Origin: Xenorhabdus griffiniae
GTDB taxonomy: Bacteria; Pseudomonadota; Gammaproteobacteria; Enterobacterales; Enterobacteriaceae
Direction: 5' to 3'
Length of the DNA stretch: 64,000 bases
Assembly: GCF_037265215.1 (NCBI RefSeq)
Contig: NZ_CP147737.1
Coordinates: 1,954,001-2,018,000 of the forward strand
Position numbers and translations under genes: made by a program. Below the pieces are notes generated by a model. The model saw nothing but the letters and a program-made list of their open reading frames with translations, did no database searches and was not told the DNA's origin. Shown here piece after piece: positions 57,801 to 62,199 of the stretch (positions within the stretch are counted from its first letter, which is position 1; every line of letters begins with the position of its first letter).

Positions 57801-58773
57801 GTGGGCGGTTAGCGACTGGCGTGCCGATGACGATATCATCCTGTCCACTGAGTCGGGCGAGTACAATACTCCAGGCTGCCAGTATAGTCATAAACAGAGT
57901 CGTGTGATGCCGTTGTCCAAATGACTTAAGTGATGCCAGCAAGGTCGCATCAAACTGAACAGGCACCTGTTTACCTGCATAAGTGGGTACGGAAGGACGT
58001 GGCCGATCGGTGGGTAATGTCAGCAAGGCTGGGGCGCCCTTAAGTTGCGTACACCAAAAATCGCGTTGTTTAGCAAGGGCAGTGCTTTGTAACCACTCAC
58101 GTTGCCAGACGGCGTAGTCAACATACTGAATGGGGAGTAGCGGCAGCGGATCATCCTGGTTGTCAAGAGCCGCACGATAGAGTGCGCCTAGTTCGTGCAC
58201 CAGTATTCCGATAGACCAGCCGTCAGAGATGATGTGATGCTGGGTCAGCAATAACACATGTTCTTCATCCGTGAGTTGTAGCAATTGGCCGCGGATCAGC
58301 GGGCCTTGGGTTAGGTCAAAAGGTGCCTGTGTTGCAAGGGCGGTCAGTTCGGCGAGACGGCTAGCCCGCGTTTTGGTGTCTAATCGACGTAGATCATGGC
58401 AGGACAGGGCAAAACCGCTGTCAGCCGGATCGATATGCTGACAAGGTTGTCCTTCGTTCAGAACAAAGCGGGTACGCAGACTTTCATGACGGGCAACCAG
58501 ATGATTGAGTGCGTTAGTCAGGGAGTCACGGTTAAGTTGACCTGTCAGGCGCAGCGCTATTGGAAGATGATAGGCCAGACTGGCGGCAGGATCGAGTTGG
58601 TTAAGGAACCACAGCCGCTGTTGGGCGAAGGACAATGGCAGAGGACGCGCACGGACGGCTTGTTTGATGGGTGGCCGCTTCTGATGATGCTTGTTATGTT
58701 GTAATTGTTCTTTAATTTTCTTTTGTAAAACAGCACGTTTCAGATTATCGCGGTTCATGTTATGCCTTATCAT
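44200..58773 (-). CDS. Terminal NRPS of line A: four modules plus tandem thioesterases
   Basis: This 4857-residue synthetase is paralogous to the line B terminal NRPS. Order with rough residues: docking helix (6-25); LCL C (HHIISDG ~181); A1; T1 (~1049); dual-type C with altered motif QHLLQTQGD (~1156) and intact HHLVSDH (~1283); A2; T2 (~2145); LCL C (~2338); A3; T3 (~3209); LCL C (~3404); A4; T4 (~4269); TE1 (GWSIGG ~4404); TE2 (GHSFGG ~4678). Codes are DLYNNALTYK (Ala), VDTVISFGDK (beta-Ala), DVQFIAHVVK (Pro) and DAWWLGGTFK (Val). The ATG overlaps the upstream TGA (ATGA). An internal ATG at 58758 with AAGG six bases upstream is an alternative start, but the paralogue also has a short extension. 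The decarboxylase gene follows. The composition resembles xenoamicin-type peptides; that identity is inferred from memory. Confidence 0.95.
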   Translation of the reverse strand: MIRHNMNRDNLKRAVLQKKIKEQLQHNKHHQKRPPIKQAVRARPLPLSFAQQRLWFLNQLDPAASLAYHLPIALRLTGQLNRDSLTNALNHLVARHESLRTRFVLNEGQPCQHIDPADSGFALSCHDLRRLDTKTRASRLAELTALATQAPFDLTQGPLIRGQLLQLTDEEHVLLLTQHHIISDGWSIGILVHELGALYRAALDNQDDPLPLLPIQYVDYAVWQREWLQSTALAKQRDFWCTQLKGAPALLTLPTDRPRPSVPTYAGKQVPVQFDATLLASLKSFGQRHHTTLFMTILAAWSIVLARLSGQDDIVIGTPVANRPHRELEGLVGFFVNTLALRVTLNDDLNVTALLDQVRERALAAYAHQDLPFEQVVEALQPERSLSYSPIFQVMLALNNTPAKTLTLPGLQLSQIEQARHSTHFDMTLSLTETESGLFGELEYAVDLFDSSTIERMVGYLKRVLVAMTSETELTIASLPILSASERHQLLVEFNATQADFPQEALIHQLVEMQTAQTPNATAVVCGDQSLSYGELNHYANHLAYHLITLGVNPDDRVAICVERSLEMVVGLLAILKAGGAYVPLDPAYPTNRLAYMLEDATPVVVITQKKFTDRLASSAPTVFIDNLLSNDNQDRLSQSIANPDAQALGLTSNHLAYVIYTSGSTGSPKGVAIAHRNTVNFLIWAQRTFRPEVLAHTLFATSFNFDLSVYECFAPLISGGTVHIVADTLSLIAAKSSATEQAISLINTVPSAIAHLSETNAIPPTVKAINLAGEALKPHIVEHLFAYSGVEDICNLYGPSETTTYSTWIRMNRTTNVVSHIGRPIANTCIYILDAARQLVPLGVTGEIYIAGAGVARGYLNRPELTAERFLSDPFASEPNARMYKTGDLGRWLPDGNIEYLGRNDFQVKLRGFRIELGEIEAQLMQCHGVREAVVIAREDEPGQKRLVAYLRPLAGAELIPAELRQQLAQHLAEYMLPSAFVTLDTFPLNANGKLDRQALPVPDTSAVIARGYATPVGEVETALARIWQDLLGLEQVGRHDHFFELGGHSLLIVNLIEQLHNLGWRLDVRSVFATPILSELAQTILTSQDNPCAFETPPQLIPEGCTSITPDMLPLVSLSQDEIDAIVATVSGGAANVQDIYPLAPLQEGILFQHLLQTQGDDYLLQSLLAFDTRERLDAFLAALQHIIDRHDILRTAAYWQDLAQPVQVVWRQASLHINVFTPSTEDDVLSQSMPSQLRNYTDPRQYRLDLSRAPLFAADIAHAPVHDEWLLSLRFHHLVSDHMTLELIFAEIAHVLQGNAAMLPTALPYRNFIARTLSVPVAEHESYFRDQLADITEPTAPYGVLSVASDNRTLNEHSLSLDPTLAKAIRSQARRLGISPGVLFHVAWAQVLAQTSGHHDVVFGSVLLGRLQGITGANRILGMFINTLPIRITLTGFSVQEVVQATYHNLTRLLEHEQAPLSLAQRCSGVPQPMPLFSALLNYRHSQSGEMETASSVWAGIRILAAEERTNYPITLSVDDMGVGFHLTAQTVTSIDPARITHYLVTAISGLIDALIHNPQQPILHVPILPALEQRQLLTDFNATQADFPQDILIHQLFEIEAVQHPADIAVVYGEQSLSYGELNRRANRLAHHLIMLGVRPDDRVAMCVERSPEMVVGLLAILKAGGAYVPLDPAYPAERLAYMLEDSAPVAVLTQLAWLDIFTGAKSTDAIPLLLLDIQDDSMEMQPDHNPEISGLTPHHLAYVVYTSGSTGLPKGVMSSHLALCNRLLWFVRDIAIPPLIGALKTSISFVDSITETLGVLLAGGKLVVFNNHEVKDPIQFSAGLQRFNVNYLVVVPSLLKLLIQDHDNRIHLKSVRTLICSGERLAPELARQVVTDYPWLRLLNFYGSSEINGDATWYEYSAQAGVPEVSVIGRPIANSQSYILDPHGQLVPLGVTGEIYIAGVGLARGYLNQPELTTERFLADPFSSKPDARMYKTGDLGRWLPDGNIEYLGRNDFQVKLRGFRIELGEIEAQLMQCDGVCEAVVIAREDEAGQKQLVAYLRPQDGAELLPAELRQQLAQHLADYMLPSAFVTLATFPLTPNGKLNRQALPVPDAAAVVTRSYEAPVGEIETALAQIWRDLLGLEQVGRHDHFFELGGHSLLAVQLVARIRQVLARELPLQTLFDQSILMTLAHTLTNMATTTHTVIPIADRSQPLPLSFAQQRLWFLAQLDPAASQAYHLPAALRLSGSLDRHALVIALDRLVARHESLRTRFILIEGQPYQHIEPADLGFTLSCHNLCQLDPALHTRRVTELIERESQTPFDFVQGPLIRGQLLQLADEEHILLLTLHHIITDGWSLGVLVRELGVFYRAALESEENPLPPLPIQYADYAVWQHAQLKETPLETQRDFWCTQLKDAPALLTLPTDRPRPAIQTYAGDQISFQFDAALLVSLKELGQRHNCTLFMTLLSAWSIVLARLSGQNDIVIGTPVANRPHHELEGVIGFFVNTLALRVTFNAGLNVTELLAQVRERALAAYAHQDLPFEQVVEALQPERNLSYSPIFQVMLTLNNTPAQNLVLPDLQLTSIEQAHHGAYFDITLSLTETESGLAGAITYAADLFDSTTVERMVDYLKNILAAMVTDETQSIATLPIMTKSEQQLLADFNATQMDFPPETLIHPPFEALAAQQPNAPAVVFEEQTMSYGELNRRANQLAHYLIARGVRPDKRVAICVERSLDMVVSLLAILKAGGAYVPLDPAYPTERLTYMLNDAAPVVLLTQSTLANTLNSTDTGYLTLLLDAPTMSLAEQPTDNPDTQNMGLTPHHLAYVIYTSGSTGLPKGVEMPLAALSNLLQWHSHPAGTGKTLQFAALGFDVAFQEIFTTLSEGGCLVLVNETQRRAPQQLLRLIQQQQIGRVFLPYIALQHLAEAASDSEEDFSCLAHIITAGEQLRITPAIARFLQRADCRLHNHYGPTESHVVTAYSLDKAMAPWPTLPPIGRPIANNRIYILDGSGQPVPLGVTGEIYIAGAGVARGYRNRPELTAERFLVDPFSPNPNDRMYKTGDLGRWLPDGNIEYLGRNDFQVKLRGFRIELGEIETQLMQCHGVREAVVIAREDEPGEKRLVAYLRPLAGAKLMPAELRQQLARHLADYMLPSAFVMLETFPLTPNGKLNRQALPAPDASAVATRRYEAPVGDTETALAKIWQDLLGLERVGRHDHFFELGGHSLLAVQLVARIRQRLARELPLQTLFAQPVLLAQAQTLTETATLTQTVISPADRSQPLPLSFAQQRLWFLGQLDPAASQAYHLPAALRLSGSLNRHALMTAFDRLVARHESLRTRFVLIAGQPSQQIAPADIGFALSCQDLRQLDPALHIKRVTELATLEAQTPFDFAQGPLIRGQLLQLADKEHVLLLTQHHIITDGWSIGVLVRELGIFYCAALDGNEDPLPPLSIQYADYAVWQHGQLKAATLAAQRDFWCTQLEGAPALLTLPTDRPRPAIQTYIGDQISFQLDTTLLTSLKELGQRHNTTLFMTLLSAWSIVLARLSGQDDIVIGTPVANRPHHELEGLIGFFVNTLALRVTFNDELSVADLLAQVRERALAAYAHQDLPFEQVVEALQPERSLGHSPLFQVMLALNNTPAQTLILPELQLTPFEQTYHTTHFDLTLSLAETEAGLTGALSYATALFDAATVERMVSYLTNILMAIVADETQRIAVLPMLPESEQQQLLINFNATQTDFPQDALIHQLFETHAEQHPDTLAIVYEGQTLSYGELNRRANRLAHYLITLGVRPDDRVAICAERSLDTIVGLLGILKAGGAYVPIDPNYPTERLIYMLEDARPVALLTQTTQVNRLDNTIPKVLLDAPDPCLATQPTHNPQAHTLGLTSRHLAYVIYTSGSTGQPKGVMVEHRSINRLVINNAYADIGAHDCVAHCANIAFDASTWEIWSALLNGGCLYIVPQSVLLEPAHFCATLIKGHVTALWLTVGLFNAYFDSLKPLLGQLRYLLIGGDVLDPRKIQQVQLAKSQPAHLINGYGPTETTTFAATYEMTALIDATRSIPIGRPIANTQIYILDAHSQPVPIGVTGEIHIAGAGVARGYLDRPELTAERFLTNPFSAEPDARMYKTGDLGRWLPDGNIEYLGRTDFQIKLRGFRIELEEIEARLSQCDGVREAVVIVREDTPGQKRLVAYLRPQEGIELLPTTLRQQLAQYLADYMLPSAFVSLTTFPLTPNGKLDRQALPIPDQSAFAVRGYESPIGKTETALAQIWQDLLGLEKISRHNHFFELGGHSLLAIQLLNRMREQNMQVSLATLFAHPTLCDLALATKEHFVMPVSPFDANPVPLSPTGSLLPLFLVHETSGDPLVYSPLAALLPPELPVYALQALGIHTLAHPPISIEALAACHIQAIRRLQPQGPYRLMGWSIGGLIAYEIAQQLTRDGETVAFLGMIDSYYHTHKDSDAPSVDEEARRLELIINALRTQKMIGDEEALAELHSLSNLEQVLDHCIERQWLSAGITREDILLRFYTAEMITQLGQGYIAQKSTLPVHLYTAEELVNGDSWRGWHGIVGHDSVLHPIGGTHFSIMHSPLLNQIVDSITENLPDMPSFDPLVMIQQGTPSVSPLFCLPGAGASPSSLLELALSFPAQLPVYALQARGFTIEHHSPYRSVEGAARAYIQKIRQLQPYGPYHLLGHSFGGWIAFEIALQLQAEGEQVSDLILIDTDEPDQQGKALKSVNRIETIMELIDIYNMILNQPLPLARQDFANLAADEQIQHLHSALVKAGLFPAKTPISLLQGIIRVMQANLNTRYIPRARYKGLVHLVNAEEGDKDERRSRETQWRLLVAELNTMVVPGNHMTLLSAPHVGQWVTRLWQK
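45890..49089 (-). other. Line A terminal module (LCL C-A-T), predicted Val
   Basis: The code is DAWWLGGTFK. Core A8 reads RIELEEIE instead of RIELGEIE, a Gly to Glu change. The carrier motif FFELGGHSL is intact and leads into TE1. Confidence 0.8.
49090..52269 (-). other. Line A module (LCL C-A-T), predicted Pro
   Basis: The code DVQFIAHVVK comes from FDVAFQEI, VFLPYI, IITAG and NHYGPTESHVVT. It is one residue from the standard proline code DVQLIAHVVK, which is among the most reliable signatures. Confidence 0.9.
52270..55549 (-). other. Line A module (dual-type C-A-T), predicted beta-Ala
   Basis: The A pocket reads VDTVISFGDK from FVDSITET, VVVPS, LICSG and NFYGSSEINGDA. Val replaces the usual Asp235 that binds the alpha-amino group, as in known beta-Ala domains (VDxVISxADK). 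The core A5 variant YGSSE fits this clade. Confidence 0.88.
55550..58773 (-). other. Line A module (LCL C-A-T), predicted Ala
   Basis: The code DLYNNALTYK comes from FDLSVYEC, INTVPS, INLAG and NLYGPSETTTYS. It is one change from the microcystin-type Ala code DLFNNALTYK as I recall it. Confidence 0.78.
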
Positions 58774-61700
58774 TTGTTGTTGTCTCCGCCTAAAATTGCC
58801 ATGAGTTCTTCGGTTGACATTAAATCCAGCTCGTCCTCAAGTAATTCAATATTGCTGTTCCCTATAGCATCCAATTGGGTAGTAAGGATGATGTCGGCCT
58901 GCTCTGCCAATTGAGGAGAAAGAAACAACGAGGAGATAGGGATATCGACCAGAAATTCATCTTGTATCCGTGTTGCTAATTGCGCGATCAGCAATGAGTG
59001 GCCGCCAAGTTCAAAAAAGTTATCGTGGCGACCAATTCGTTCTAATCCCAGCAAGTCTTGCCAGATTTGGGCCAGCATGATTTCTTCTTCATTGATCGGT
59101 GCTTCATAGTGGCGTACGACCATAGCGGATGCATCAGGGGCAGGAAGTGCCTGACGGTCGAGTTTGCCATTGGGGGTCAGCGGGAAAGTATCCAATATGA
59201 CAAAGGCGCCAGGCAGCATATAGCCAGCGAGATGCTGGGCCAGTTGCTGATGCAGTTCTGTCGGCACCAGTTCAACACCGGTTTGGGGGATCAGGTAGGC
59301 GACCAGACGTCTCTGGCTCCCTGTGTTGTCGAGAAGCGTATCTTCGCGCATAAGAACGATGGCTTCGTGCACGCCATCGCATTGCATTAACTTAGCTTCA
59401 ATCTCGCCGGGTTCAATGCGAAAACCACGCAACTTGACCTGAAAATCATTGCGACCAAGATATTCGATATTGCCATCAGGCAGCCAACGCCCGATATCAC
59501 CGGTTTTGTACATACGGGCATCGGGGTTCTGGGAGAACGGATCGGCAAGGAAGCGTTCGGCAGTCAGTTCAGGCCGGTTCAGGTAACCGCGAGCCACGCC
59601 GTCACCGGCAATATGGATTTCACCCGCTACACCGATGGGAACGGGTTGACCACGCGTATCCAGAATATAAATCCGTGTATTGGCAATTGGGCGGCCAATA
59701 GGGATAGAGCGGGTTACATCCACGGGGGAAGTGATCTCGTAGGTAGAGGCAAATGTTGTCGTTTCCGTCGGGCCATAGCCGTTAATCAGGTGGACGGGTT
59801 GAGACACAGCCCGTTGTACCTGTTGTATTTTCCTCGGATCGAGCACATCACCACCGGTAAGCAGGTAACGTAACTGACCAAACAAGGGTTTGAGACTATC
59901 GAGATATTCGTTGAACAAACCCACCGTTAACCAGAGGGCGGTGACTTGCCCCTTGAGCAATGAATTGCAGAGACGTTTTGGATCGAGCAGCACGGATTGC
60001 GGAACGATATGCAGGCGTGCCCCGTTGAGCAGGGCAGACCAAATTTCCCAGGTCGAGGCATCAAAAGCGATATTGGCACAATGAGCAACGCAGTCGGACG
60101 TACTGATATCTGCATAAGCACTATTGATAACCAGCCGATTAACACTGCGGTGTTCGACCATCACCCCTTTGGGTTGCCCCGTAGAGCCAGAGGTATAGAT
60201 CACATAGGCTAGATTTTGTGATGTCAGGTTCAGTACCCGTGGATTAGGGGAGGGAATCGGGTGTGTCTCTTGGCTATCAAGCACGATGATAGGCACTGTT
60301 GCAGATACACTGCGGTGTAACCTGTCGAACTGTGCTGTCTGGGTCAGTAATACCACCGGAGCGGCATCTTCGAGCATATAAGCCAGCCGGTCGGTGGGAT
60401 AAGCCGGATCGAGCGGAACATAAGCGCCGCCAGCCTTAAGAATGCCGAGTAATCCCACAATAGTATCCAGACTGCGTTCGGCACAAATTGCCACCCGATC
60501 ATCCGGCCGCACTCCCAGAGCAATCAAGTGATGAGCCAGACGATTAGCCCGTTGGTTCAGTTCACCATAGCTCAGTGTTTGGTTTTCACAGACGACAGCG
60601 ATGGTATCTGCATGTTGTTCAGCCTGTGTTTCAAACAGTTGGTGGATTAGCGCACCTTGCGGGAAATCAACTTGAGTAGCGTTAAAATCGGCCAGCACTT
60701 GTTGCCGCTCTGCCGTTGGTAAGATTGGTACGGCCAAAATCATCTGTTGTGGATGGTGTACCAACGCATCGATCAGGCCACGAATGGCTGTCAGCAGGTA
60801 ATGGGCTACACGAACTGGATCGATATCTGCCACAGTGTGGATGGTCAGGTGAAAACCAACGCCTAAGTCATCTATTGATAGTGTGATTGGATAGTTGGTT
60901 CGTTCCTGTGTGGCAACAACGCGCATATCTGACCAGATATTAACCGCATTTGCGTCATTGGCTTGGGAATGACGGTAATTGAGTAAGGAGCTGAACAGCG
61001 GCATGGGTTGCGCGACACCACTACAACTTTGTGCCAATGCCAATGGTGCCTGTTCATGTTCCAGTAGCGACATCAGGTTATCGTAGGTGGCTTGTACCAC
61101 GGTTTGTACACTGCGATCAGCCAGGGAAACACGTACTGGCAAGGTGTTGATAAACATCCCCAGTATTTGGCCGACACCGGCACCGCCTTGCAGGCGCCCC
61201 AATAGTACGGAGCCAAAAACGACGTCGTCACGACCACTGGTATGGGCCAATACCTGCGCCCAGGCCACATGAAACAGGACACTCTGATTGATCCCTAAGC
61301 GCCGAGCCTGGCTGCGAATGGCTTCCGCCAGTTCAGCAGGAAGAGAAAGGCGGGCTTCGGTGATGGCGTTACCATCGCTTAATGTTTGGTTATCCGGTAT
61401 TGACAACACACCGAATGGTGCTGTCGGTGCATCAATATCGGCGAGTTGAGCACGAAAATAGGCTTCGTGCTCTGTGGCGGGTGCGTTCAGGATTTGGGCG
61501 ATAAAGTTGCGATAGGGCAGTGCCGCAGGCAGTGTTTGTTGTCCCTGCAATATTTGCGCTATTTCGGCAAAAATCAGATCCAGTGTCATATGGTCGCTGA
61601 CCAGATGATGGAAACGCAGGGCCAGCAGCCATTCGTTCTGTAGTGGATCATGGGCGATATCGGCAGCAAACAGCGGGGCATGGTTCAAATTAATGCGGTG

Positions 61701-62199
61701 CTGGCGTGGATCCGTGTCAGCCTGTAATTGCGCCGGAATATCGTCTGGCGTGGCAGGGATAAATTCGTGGATAGTCAGCTGTGCCTGACGCCAAACCACC
61801 TGAACCGGCTGTTCCAGTCCCTGCCAATAAACGGCCGTGCGCAGGATATCATGGCGGTTAATAACCTGTTGCAAGGCCGCCAGAAAGCTTGCAAGACGAT
61901 CGCGAGAATTGAACGCGAGCAGGCTCTGCAACAGATAGGTATCCCCCTGTGCCTGCATTCGGTAATGGAACAGAATTCCTTCCTGCAACGGGGCTAGTGG
62001 ATAAATATCCTGTACATTACTGGTTCCGCCGGAAACGGTAGCAACGATGGCATCAATTTCAGCTTGAGAAAGCGAAACCAATGGCAGCATATCGGGGGTA
62101 ATGGCCGTACAATCTTCCGGGATCAGGTTGGGGGGGACGACAAAGGTGCTGCCCCCCTGCTGGATAGCCTGAGCCATATCAGCAAGGACAGGTGAGGCG
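58770..62199 (-). other. Line A module (dual-type C-A-T), predicted Val
   Basis: The code DAWWLGGTFK comes from FDASTWEI, LWLTVG, LLTGG and NGYGPTETTTFA. Its condensation domain belongs to the dual E/C clade but has HYRMQAQGD where HH[I/L]xxxxGD is expected. The docking tail follows the carrier domain. Confidence 0.8.
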
